Shown: positions 23,781 through 32,014 of the stretch, in pieces | Layout of the letters: each line of letters begins with the position of its first letter | Position numbering within the stretch: the stretch's first letter is position 1 | Assembly (NCBI GenBank): GCA_002633085.1 | Contig: NSIV01000015.1 | Location: 1 to 37,462, forward strand | Origin: Curvibacter sp. PD_MW3 | GTDB lineage: Bacteria > Pseudomonadota > Gammaproteobacteria > Burkholderiales > Burkholderiaceae_C | Direction: 5' to 3' | DNA: 37,462 bases | The notes under the pieces: model-generated | Database searches by the model: none | The model's input: only the letters and a program-made list of their open reading frames with translations | Told to the model about the DNA's origin: nothing | Program-made: the position numbers and the translations under genes

Positions 23781-23794
23781 TAACCAATCGGTCA
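23781..23794 (+). promoter_or_regulatory. Candidate TetR-family operator over the efflux promoter
   Basis: TAACCAATCGGTCA holds ACC-AATC-GGT, the AACC...GGT dyad typical of TetR/AcrR operators, placed just downstream of the -10 hexamer over the start point, where binding would block transcription. No tetR-type gene is adjacent within this window. Confidence 0.5.
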
Positions 23795-23822
23795 TTAATT
23801 ATTGATTTACATCAGGTCGCCC

Positions 23823-25025
23823 ATGTTTTCTTCCCATTTTTCCGGACCCCAGACCCCGCGCTTGGCCTTGCTGTTGGCCGTTGCTGCTGCCTCCACCGCC
23901 TTGCTGGCGGGCTGCTCCCGTCCGGCGCCGGCCGAAGAGCCGGTGCGTTCGGTCAAGGTGCTGACGGTGGGCGCCGGCAACATGCAGTCGGCGCTGGAGT
24001 TCTCGGGCGACGTGCGGCCGCGCATCGAGTCGCGGCTGGGCTTTCGCGTGGCCGGCAAATTGACCAGGCGTTATGTGGAACTGGGTCAGCGGGTCAAGGC
24101 CGGTCAGGTGCTGGCGCAGCTTGACCCGCAGGACTACCAACTGGCCGCCGATGCGGCACAGGCGCAACTGGGTGCTGCCGTGACCAACCGCGACCTGGCA
24201 GCGGCCGACTTCAAGCGCTACAAGGAGTTGAGGGAGCAGAACTTCATCAGCGGTGCCGAGCTGGAGCGGCGCGAGGCCACGCTCAAGGCGGCGCAGGCCC
24301 AGGTTGACCAGGCGAAGGCCCAGCTGTCCACACAACGCAACCAGGGGGCCTACACCACGCTGGTGGCCGACGCGGCAGGCGTGGTCACGGCCGTTGAAGC
24401 CGAACCCGGCCAGGTGGTAAGCGCCGGCTTGCCGGTGGTGCGGGTGGCGCAGGACGGACCGCGTGATGCCGTGTTCTCGGTGCCGGAAGACAAGGTGGCC
24501 GCCGTGCGGCCGGGGTCGGCGGTGGCAGTGCGTGTCTGGCCCGGCCAGACCCTGCTGGACGGCAAGGTGCGCGAAGTGTCGGCCAGTGCCGATCCGGTGA
24601 CACGGACCTACCAGGTCAAGGTGGGGCTGGAGGTGAAGGACGCGAAAGACGTGCCGCCGCTGGGCGCCACCGTGACGGTGTTGCCGCAGGCGCAGGAGGT
24701 GCAGGGCGCGCAAGTGATCAAGCTGCCCACCAGCGCGCTGCGCCAGGAGGGGCAGGCCACGGCGGTCTGGGTGCTCGACCCCGCCAGCATGACGGTGAAG
24801 TCGCAGCCGGTGCAGATCGCCACGGCTGACGGTAACGAGGCCGTGGTGGCCAGCGGCCTGCAGCCCGGCACGCTGGTGGTGGCCGCCGGTGTGCATGTGC
24901 TGTCACCGGGCCAGAAGGTCCTGATCTACCAGGAAAAAATAGTCAAACCCCTCACCAGTACGGCGCAAACAGCTATCAATTCCGTAGCGTCGCCGGTGCA
25001 GGCCGCTTCCGTGAATGGCAAGTGA
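23823..25025 (+). CDS. RND efflux periplasmic adaptor lipoprotein (membrane fusion protein)
   Basis: Bridges the inner-membrane pump to an outer-membrane channel. 400 residues. The lipoprotein signal ends in LLAGC (Cys31), so the mature protein is lipid-anchored. The family order is clear: barrel strand SRLGFRVAGKLTRRYVELGQRVKAGQVLAQLD (lipoyl half), alpha-hairpin (AQAQLGAAVTNRDLAAADFKRYKEL... to LKAAQAQVDQAKAQL), second lipoyl half AVEAEPGQVVSAGLPVVRVAQ, then beta-barrel and membrane-proximal domains. ATG 23823 gives a proper lipoprotein signal; a TTG upstream adds seven unlikely residues. The C-terminal tail (KPLTSTAQTAINSVASPVQAA) carries the 17-bp repeat in frame and is dispensable-looking. 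The pump gene follows directly. Confidence 0.94.
   Translation: MFSSHFSGPQTPRLALLLAVAAASTALLAGCSRPAPAEEPVRSVKVLTVGAGNMQSALEFSGDVRPRIESRLGFRVAGKLTRRYVELGQRVKAGQVLAQLDPQDYQLAADAAQAQLGAAVTNRDLAAADFKRYKELREQNFISGAELERREATLKAAQAQVDQAKAQLSTQRNQGAYTTLVADAAGVVTAVEAEPGQVVSAGLPVVRVAQDGPRDAVFSVPEDKVAAVRPGSAVAVRVWPGQTLLDGKVREVSASADPVTRTYQVKVGLEVKDAKDVPPLGATVTVLPQAQEVQGAQVIKLPTSALRQEGQATAVWVLDPASMTVKSQPVQIATADGNEAVVASGLQPGTLVVAAGVHVLSPGQKVLIYQEKIVKPLTSTAQTAINSVASPVQAASVNGK
24972..24988 (+). repeat. 17-bp dispersed element, copy 5 (3' end of adaptor gene)
   Basis: GCTATCAATTCCGTAGC, in frame as AINSVA in the extreme C-terminal tail of the adaptor. Preceding AT-rich bases (24934-24948) look like part of the same insert. 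Confidence 0.65.
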
Positions 25026-25032
25026 GGCCGGC

Positions 25033-28000
25033 ATGACGCAGACATCCAAACAAGACGAGAAGCCCCGCTTCAACCTATCGCGCTGGGCGCTGGAGCACCC
25101 GGCGCTGACGCGCTACCTGATGCTGGTCCTGATGCTGCTGGGCTTCGTGTCCTATTTTCAGCTCGGGCAGGACGAGGATCCGCCGTTCACCTTCCGTGCC
25201 ATGGTGGTGCGCACCTACTGGCCTGGCGCCACGGCGCAACAGGTGGCGGAGCAGGTGACCGACAAGATCGAGCGCACGCTGCAGGAAGTGCCGCATGCCG
25301 ACAAGATCCGCAGCTATTCCAAGCCGGGCGAGTCGCAGATCATCTTCCAGGTCAAGGACTCGACCAAACCGGGCGAAGTGGCTGACCTCTGGTACACGGT
25401 GCGCAAGAAGGTGGGCGACATGCGCTACACCTTGCCCGCCGGCACCCAGGGGCCGTTCTTCAACGACGAGTTTGGCGACGTCTACGGCGTGATCTACGCC
25501 CTGGAAGCCGATGGCTTCAGCAACGCCGAAGTCAAGCGCTTTGCCGATGATGCACGCCAGCAACTGCTGCGCGTGCCCGACGTGGCCAAGGTCGAATTGT
25601 TCGGCGTGCAGGACGAAAAGCTCTACATCGAGATTTCCCAAAAGCGCCTGGCGCAGCTGGGGCTGGACATGAACCAGGTTCTGGTGCAGCTCGGCCAGCA
25701 GAACGCGGTGGAAAGCGCCGGCGCGGTGCAGACCCCGCTGGATGTGGTGCAGGTCCGGGTGGCGGGCCAGTTCGAGGCGATTGATCAGTTGCGTGCCATG
25801 CCGATCCGTGGCAGCTCGGGCAGCCAGCTGCGTCTGGGCGACATCGCCGAGATCAAGCGCGGTTATGTCGACCCAGCTTCCATCAAAGTGCGCCACCAGG
25901 GCAAGCAGGTCATTGCACTGGGCATTTCCATGGCCAAGGGTGGTGACATCATCCATCTGGGCAAATCGCTGAAAACCGCGACCACCCAGATCGCGGCCAC
26001 GCTGCCGGCCGGTGTGCAACTGGTGCAGTTGCAGGACCAGCCGCAGGCCGTGGCGCGCTCGGTCAACGAATTCGTCGGCGTGCTGATTGAGGCGGTGGTG
26101 ATCGTGCTGCTGGTGAGCTTTGTCAGCCTGGGCTTTCACAAGCGCGACGGCGAACCCCGGCTGTGGAAACGTTACTACGTGGACATTCGCCCCGGCCTGG
26201 TGGTGGGCATCACGATTCCGCTGGTGCTGGCGCTGACCTTCCTCGGCATGCAGTATTGGGGCATCGGCCTGCACAAGATTTCGCTCGGCTCGCTCATCAT
26301 CGCGCTGGGCCTGCTGGTGGACGACGCCATCATCGCGGTGGAGATGATGGTGCACAAGATCGAGGAGGGCTACGACAAGGTGCGCGCCGCCACCTTCGCT
26401 TATGAGATCACCGCCATGCCGATGCTGACCGGCACACTCATCACGGCCGCCGGTTTCCTGCCCATCGGCATGGCCAAGTCGGGCGTGGGCGAGTACACCT
26501 TTGCCATCTTCGGTGTCACCACACTGGCGCTGGTGCTGAGCTGGCTGGTGTCGGTTTATTTCGTGCCCTACCTGGGCAACATCCTGCTGCGGGCCAAGCC
26601 GCCGAAGAAGGAGCATCCGCACGAGCTGTTTGACGGCCCGTTTTATGTCTATTTCCGCCGGCTGCTCAACTGGTGCGTGGAGCACCGCTGGCTGACGATT
26701 GGCATCACGCTGCTGACCTTCGTGCTGGGCATCGTGGGCATGGGAAAGGTTCAGCAGCAGTTCTTCCCCGATTCGAGCCGCCCGGAGATCCTGGTTGAAC
26801 TCTGGTCGCCGGAGGGCACCTCGTTTGCCGCCAATGAAGAAGTGACCCAGCGCGCCGAAAAGCGCCTCATGGCGGAGGCCGGTGTGGCATCTGTCAGCAC
26901 CTGGGTCGGCTCGGGCGTGCCGCGCTTTTACCTGCCGCTGGACCAGGTGTTCCCGCAGAGCAACGTGTCGCAGCTGATCGTCATGCCGGTGGATCTGAAG
27001 ACGCGCGAGGCGCTGCGCATCAAGCTGCCGGCCTTGCTGGCGCAGGAATTCCCCGAGGTGCGTGGCCGCGTCAAGCTGCTGCCCAACGGGCCGCCGGTGC
27101 CGTACCCGGTGCAGTTCCGCGTGGTGGGCAGCGACCCGGCGGTGCTGCGCGAGCGCGCCGACGAGGTCAAGGCCGTGCTGCGCGAAAGCCCCAACACGCG
27201 CGGTGTCAACGACAACTGGAACGAATCGGTCAAGGTGTTGCGCCTGGAGATCGACCAGGCCAAGGCACGCGCCTTGGGTGTGAGCAGCCAGGCCATTGCC
27301 CAGGCCTCGCGAACCATCCTCTCGGGCATGACGGTCGGCCAGTACCGCGAGGGCGACAAGTTGATCGACATCGTGCTGCGCCAGCCGCTGGACGAGCGCG
27401 ACGCCATCACCGACCTTGGCAATGCCTATCTGTCCACCACCACCGGGCGCTCGATCCCGCTGACGCAGATCGCCAAGCCGGTGTTCACCTGGGAGCCAGG
27501 CGTGATGTGGCGCGAGAACCGCGACTACGGCATCACGGTACAAAGTGATGTGGTCGAAGGCCTGCAGGGCGCGACCGTCACAGCCGAGCTGTTGCCTAGC
27601 TTGCGTGCCCTGGAAGCCAAGTGGAAGGCGGCCGGCCTGAGCAGCTACCGCATCGACGTGGCGGGCGCAGTGGAGGAGAGCAGCAAAGGCCAGGGCTCGA
27701 TTGCGGCCGGCATTCCCGTCATGCTGTTCATCACCTTCACCTTGCTGATGCTGCAGCTGCAGAGTTTCAGCCGCGCCATGCTGGTGTTCCTGACCGGCCC
27801 GTTGGGCATGGCGGGCGTGGCCGGTGCGCTGCTGGCGTTGGGCCGGCCGTTCGGTTTCGTCGCCTTGCTGGGGGTGATCGCGCTGATGGGCATGATCCAG
27901 CGCAACTCGGTGATCCTGATCGACCAGATCGAGCAGGACCGCGCCAACGGCGTGCCGGCCTGGGATGCGATCGTGGAAAGCGCGGTGCGCCGCATGCGCC

Positions 28001-28197
28001 CGATCGTGCTGACCGCTGCTGCGGCCGTGCTGGCCATGATCCCGCTGTCACGCTCGGTGTTCTGGGGCCCGATGGCCGTGGCCATCATGGGCGGCCTGAT
28101 CGTGGCCACCCTGTTGACCTTGCTGGCGTTGCCGGCCATGTACGCGGCGTGGTTCCGCGTGAAGCGCGAAACGCCAGGGGTTCTGCCAGCAGGTTAA
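25033..28197 (+). CDS. RND-family efflux pump, inner-membrane transporter
   Basis: Proton-driven exporter of 1054 residues, the length of the HAE1/AcrB group. It has an N-terminal helix (RYLMLVLMLLGFVSYFQLGQDEDPPF), two large periplasmic loops, and two helix bundles. The proton-relay pair in TM4 is Asp430-Asp431 in GLLVDDAIIAVEMM, and the second bundle contains GVIALMGMIQRNSVILIDQIEQ. It is divergent from AcrB in detail and closer to the broad AcrB/AcrD/AcrF class without assigned substrate. ATG 25033 is preferred over ATG 25015 because GAGG stands 5 bases before it. No outer-membrane channel gene follows; a strong terminator comes 23 bp after the stop, so the operon has two genes and must borrow a TolC-like partner. 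Confidence 0.95.
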   Translation: MTQTSKQDEKPRFNLSRWALEHPALTRYLMLVLMLLGFVSYFQLGQDEDPPFTFRAMVVRTYWPGATAQQVAEQVTDKIERTLQEVPHADKIRSYSKPGESQIIFQVKDSTKPGEVADLWYTVRKKVGDMRYTLPAGTQGPFFNDEFGDVYGVIYALEADGFSNAEVKRFADDARQQLLRVPDVAKVELFGVQDEKLYIEISQKRLAQLGLDMNQVLVQLGQQNAVESAGAVQTPLDVVQVRVAGQFEAIDQLRAMPIRGSSGSQLRLGDIAEIKRGYVDPASIKVRHQGKQVIALGISMAKGGDIIHLGKSLKTATTQIAATLPAGVQLVQLQDQPQAVARSVNEFVGVLIEAVVIVLLVSFVSLGFHKRDGEPRLWKRYYVDIRPGLVVGITIPLVLALTFLGMQYWGIGLHKISLGSLIIALGLLVDDAIIAVEMMVHKIEEGYDKVRAATFAYEITAMPMLTGTLITAAGFLPIGMAKSGVGEYTFAIFGVTTLALVLSWLVSVYFVPYLGNILLRAKPPKKEHPHELFDGPFYVYFRRLLNWCVEHRWLTIGITLLTFVLGIVGMGKVQQQFFPDSSRPEILVELWSPEGTSFAANEEVTQRAEKRLMAEAGVASVSTWVGSGVPRFYLPLDQVFPQSNVSQLIVMPVDLKTREALRIKLPALLAQEFPEVRGRVKLLPNGPPVPYPVQFRVVGSDPAVLRERADEVKAVLRESPNTRGVNDNWNESVKVLRLEIDQAKARALGVSSQAIAQASRTILSGMTVGQYREGDKLIDIVLRQPLDERDAITDLGNAYLSTTTGRSIPLTQIAKPVFTWEPGVMWRENRDYGITVQSDVVEGLQGATVTAELLPSLRALEAKWKAAGLSSYRIDVAGAVEESSKGQGSIAAGIPVMLFITFTLLMLQLQSFSRAMLVFLTGPLGMAGVAGALLALGRPFGFVALLGVIALMGMIQRNSVILIDQIEQDRANGVPAWDAIVESAVRRMRPIVLTAAAAVLAMIPLSRSVFWGPMAVAIMGGLIVATLLTLLALPAMYAAWFRVKRETPGVLPAG

Positions 28198-28220
28198 AAT
28201 AGAAAGTTGACCGATTTCGT

Positions 28221-28254
28221 GGGGAGGTCTGTCCAGACCTCCCCATTTTGTTTT
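28221..28254 (+). terminator. Rho-independent terminator of the efflux operon
   Basis: Perfect 10-bp stem GGGGAGGTCT / AGACCTCCCC with loop GTCC, followed by ATTTTGTTTT. The mature tRNA-Leu begins only 4 bases later, so the tRNA must be cut from a readthrough transcript or use a promoter overlapping this hairpin. Confidence 0.95.
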
Positions 28255-28257
28255 GTC

Positions 28258-28344
28258 GCGCGGGTGGCGAAATTGGTAGACGCACCAGGTTTAGGTCCTG
28301 ACGCCAGCAATGGTGTGGGGGTTCGAGTCCCCCCCCGCGCACCA
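28258..28344 (+). tRNA. tRNA-Leu (anticodon UAG)
   Basis: 87 nt with encoded CCA. Acceptor GCGCGGG / CCCGCGC, D-loop AAATTGGTAGACGC, anticodon loop TTTAGGT between CCAGG and CCTGA (outer pair mismatched), long variable arm and T-arm GGGGGTTCGAGTCCCCC. It reads CUN leucine codons. Confidence 0.97.
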
Positions 28345-28425
28345 CACAAGGCGGCACCGGCGGCGAAAAAGCTGCCATGTCGATGGCGCAAGCCGATTTT
28401 TTGAATTTTTTGGAGTGAGTCAATC

Positions 28426-29736
28426 ATGGCTGTTACTGTTGAAACCCTTGAGAAGCTGGAACGCAAGATCACGTTGAGCCTGCCCATGGCTGCCATCCAG
28501 TCCGAAGTCGAGACGCGCCTCAAGAAGCTGGCCCGTACCGTGAAAATGGACGGCTTCCGTCCCGGCAAGGTGCCGATGAACGTGGTGACCCAGCGTTATG
28601 GCTATTCCGTGCACTACGAAGTGCTGAATGACAAGGTTGGCGAGGCGTTCTCCCAGGCTGCCAACGAAGCCAAGCTGCGCGTGGCCGGCCAGCCGCGCAT
28701 CACCGAAAAAGAAGGCGCGACCGAAGGCGAAGTGGCCTTTGATGCCGTGTTCGAGGTGTACCCGGAAGTCAAGATCGGTGACCTGAGCAGCGCCGAAATC
28801 GAAAAGCTCAGCGCTGAAGTGGATGAGGCGGCCATCGACAAGACGGTCGAGATCCTGCGCAAGCAGCGCCGTACCTTTGCCCAGCGCGCTGTGGATGCCC
28901 CCGCCCAGGACGGCGACCGCGTGACGGTGGACTTCGAAGGCAAGATCGACGGCGAACCCTTTGCCGGCGGCAAGGCTGAAGGCTTCCAGTTCCTGGTCGG
29001 CGAAGGCCAGATGCTCAAGGAATTCGAAGACGCCGTGCGCGGCATGAAGTCCGGCGAAAGCAAGACCTTCCCGCTGGCTTTCCCGGCGGACTACCATGGC
29101 AAGGATGTGGCCGGCAAGACGGCTGACTTCATGGTCACGCTCAACAAGATTGAAGCGGCCCACCTGCCGGAAGTCAACGAAGCACTGGCCAAGTCGCTCG
29201 GCATTGCCGAAGGCACGGTTGAAGCCCTGCGCGCTGACATCAAGAAAAACCTGGAGCGTGAAGTCAAGTCGCGCCTGCTGGGCCGCAACAAGCAGGCCGT
29301 GATGGATGCGCTGGTAGCCAAGGCCGAACTGGATTTGCCCAAGTCGGTGGTGCAGTCTGAAGTGGACCGTCTGATCGAAGGCGCCCGCGCCGATCTGAAG
29401 CAGCGTGGCATCAAGGACGCCGACAAGGCGCCGATCCCGGCCGAAATCTTCCAGCCGCAAGCCGAACAGCGCGTGCGCCTGGGTCTGGTGGTGGCTGAAT
29501 TGGTGCGTGCCAACAACCTGCACGCCACGCCCGAGTCGCTCAAGGCGCATGTGGAAGAGCTGGCTGCCAGCTACGAGAAGCCGGAAGACGTGGTGCGCTG
29601 GTACTTCGGCGACAACCGTCGCCTGGCTGAAGTCGAGGCCGTGGTGATCGAAAACAACGTGACCAACTTCGTGTTGTCCAAAGCCAAGGTGTCCGAGAAG
29701 GCCATTTCCTTTGACGAACTGATGGGCCAGGCCTGA
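28426..29736 (+). CDS. tig: Trigger factor (ribosome-associated chaperone)
   Basis: First chaperone met by nascent chains; it docks at ribosomal protein L23. 436 residues. The ribosome-binding signature is [12 protein letters not shown] in the N-terminal domain. The FKBP-type prolyl isomerase domain contains [25 protein letters not shown] and [15 protein letters not shown], and the C-terminal helical arms follow. ATG 28426 is preceded by TTGGAGTGAG. It is first in the tig-clpP-clpX order that is nearly universal in proteobacteria. The 81-bp gap after the tRNA (28345-28425) is T-rich near its end but shows no clear promoter. A terminator follows the gene. Confidence 0.98.
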   Translation: MAVTVETLEKLERKITLSLPMAAIQSEVETRLKKLARTVKMDGFRPGKVPMNVVTQRYGYSVHYEVLNDKVGEAFSQAANEAKLRVAGQPRITEKEGATEGEVAFDAVFEVYPEVKIGDLSSAEIEKLSAEVDEAAIDKTVEILRKQRRTFAQRAVDAPAQDGDRVTVDFEGKIDGEPFAGGKAEGFQFLVGEGQMLKEFEDAVRGMKSGESKTFPLAFPADYHGKDVAGKTADFMVTLNKIEAAHLPEVNEALAKSLGIAEGTVEALRADIKKNLEREVKSRLLGRNKQAVMDALVAKAELDLPKSVVQSEVDRLIEGARADLKQRGIKDADKAPIPAEIFQPQAEQRVRLGLVVAELVRANNLHATPESLKAHVEELAASYEKPEDVVRWYFGDNRRLAEVEAVVIENNVTNFVLSKAKVSEKAISFDELMGQA

Positions 29737-29762
29737 TTCGGGTCTGAGTTTTCATGCAGGGT

Positions 29763-29810
29763 GGGGCTTGTGCCGGGCTTGCAGTCCGGTCGACAAGCCC
29801 CATTTGCTTT
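29763..29810 (+). terminator. Rho-independent terminator of tig
   Basis: GGGGCTTGT (29763-29771) pairs with ACAAGCCCC (29793-29801). The 21-base interior can form a smaller hairpin (CCGG...CCGG). It is followed by ATTTGCTTT. Confidence 0.75.
29778..29805 (+). promoter_or_regulatory. Candidate sigma-32 heat-shock promoter of clpP, inside the tig terminator
   Basis: CTTGCAG (-35, five of seven against CTTGAAA), a 13-bp spacer, then CCCCATTT, a perfect match to the sigma-32 -10 CCCCATNT. Initiation near 29813 gives a leader of about 48 bases. The -10 box is the 3' arm and T-run of the terminator hairpin. Confidence 0.55.
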
Positions 29811-29860
29811 GTGGCCCATAATCTTCGCTAAATTACGTCAATTCTCTGGAGTCGATAGTC

Positions 29861-30493
29861 ATGAATCTGCGCAACAGCGCCTATAACGGTGCCCTGGATA
29901 CCCAGGCCCTCGGCATGATCCCGATGGTGATCGAGCAGTCCGGTCGCGGCGAACGCTCGTACGATATTTACTCGCGTCTGCTCAAGGAACGCGTGATCTT
30001 CCTGGTCGGCCCGGTCAATGACCAGACCGCCAATCTGGTGGTGGCACAGCTGCTGTTCCTGGAGAGCGAGAACCCGGACAAGGACATCTCGTTCTACATC
30101 AATTCGCCCGGCGGTTCGGTGAGCGCCGGCATGGCGATTTTTGACACCATGAACTTCATCAAACCTGACGTGTCCACGCTGTGCGTGGGCATGGCGGCCA
30201 GCATGGGCGCGTTCCTGCTGGCGGCAGGTGCCAAGGGCAAGCGTTTCTCGCTGCCCAACTCCAAGGTCATGATCCACCAGCCGCTGGGCGGCACCCAGGG
30301 CCAGGCCACCGAGATCGAGATCCATGCCCGCGAGATTCTGAAGACGCGCGAGCAGCTCAACAAGATCCTGGCCGAGCGCACCGGCCAGCCGCTGGACAAG
30401 ATCGAGCGCGACACCGAGCGGGACTACTACCTCTCGGCTGATGAAGCGAAAGACTACGGCCTGGTCGACCAGGTCATCGCCAAACGGCCCTGA
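29861..30493 (+). CDS. clpP: ATP-dependent Clp protease proteolytic subunit
   Basis: Forms the tetradecameric proteolytic chamber that works with ClpX (next gene) and ClpA. 210 residues with the serine-protease triad at Ser114 ([13 protein letters not shown]), His139 (MIHQPLGG) and Asp188 ([10 protein letters not shown]), each three residues later than the triad in the E. coli precursor (111/136/185). The N-terminal stretch before [23 protein letters not shown] is a short self-cleaved propeptide. TGGAGTC upstream is the ribosome-binding site for ATG 29861. Likely heat-inducible through the sigma-32 candidate described separately. Confidence 0.98.
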   Translation: MNLRNSAYNGALDTQALGMIPMVIEQSGRGERSYDIYSRLLKERVIFLVGPVNDQTANLVVAQLLFLESENPDKDISFYINSPGGSVSAGMAIFDTMNFIKPDVSTLCVGMAASMGAFLLAAGAKGKRFSLPNSKVMIHQPLGGTQGQATEIEIHAREILKTREQLNKILAERTGQPLDKIERDTERDYYLSADEAKDYGLVDQVIAKRP

Positions 30494-30511
30494 GTTTTCG
30501 GCCTGACGGTT

Positions 30512-30550
30512 GGTTGGCGGCAACCGCCCTTTGCGCTGTGGCGCAAGGGC
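30512..30550 (+). other. Two tandem hairpins between clpP and clpX
   Basis: GGTTG-GCGG-CAACC (30512-30525) is directly followed by GCCCTTTGCGC-TGTG-GCGCAAGGGC (30526-30550, one bulged base). Neither is followed by a T-run, so they are more likely mRNA-processing or stability elements, or partial attenuators, than terminators. Confidence 0.5.
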
Positions 30551-30614
30551 GTGCCTGCCATTTCGGTATCATTTGGTAAATATTCGGTAATTTCCCGCAA
30601 AAGGCATTCCTCAC

Positions 30615-31880
<1,266 letters not shown>

Positions 31881-31960
31881 CCCGAAGGCTCGATTCAGCC
31901 GGTATTCCAGCTGTTCCTTCATGGTTTTGAAACACCCGCCCGATCCATAATCGGTTGCGG

Positions 31961-31988
31961 GTTGAAAATTCGCACTTGCAGTCCATAT
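31961..31988 (+). promoter_or_regulatory. Candidate sigma-32 heat-shock promoter of lon
   Basis: GTTGAAA (-35, six of seven against CTTGAAA), 13-bp spacer, GTCCATAT (-10, six of eight against CCCCATNT). It lies 26 bases before the lon ATG; the expected start would leave a leader of about 20 bases with GAAAAGG as ribosome-binding site. Confidence 0.55.
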
Positions 31989-32014
31989 TCAACAGGTAAC
32001 GAAAAGGTTTTCCC

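Noticed and set aside
25075..27543. An 822-codon open frame on the minus strand opposite the RND pump
   Set aside because: Antisense shadow of a highly conserved gene; composition is rich in His, Gln, Leu and Arg and there is no plausible start signal.
28195..28200. TAAAAT as -10 of a tRNA-Leu-UAG promoter
   Set aside because: A strong terminator lies between it and the tRNA, and no -35 is visible at the right distance.
30494..30614. A sigma-32 promoter for clpX
   Set aside because: No CTTGAAA-like box or CCCCAT box is present; only a weak TATCAT -10 candidate.
31924..31946. An alternative heat-shock promoter for lon using TTTTGAAA and GATCCATAAT
   Set aside because: The spacer is only about 10 bp, below the usual range, whereas the element at 31961-31988 fits better.
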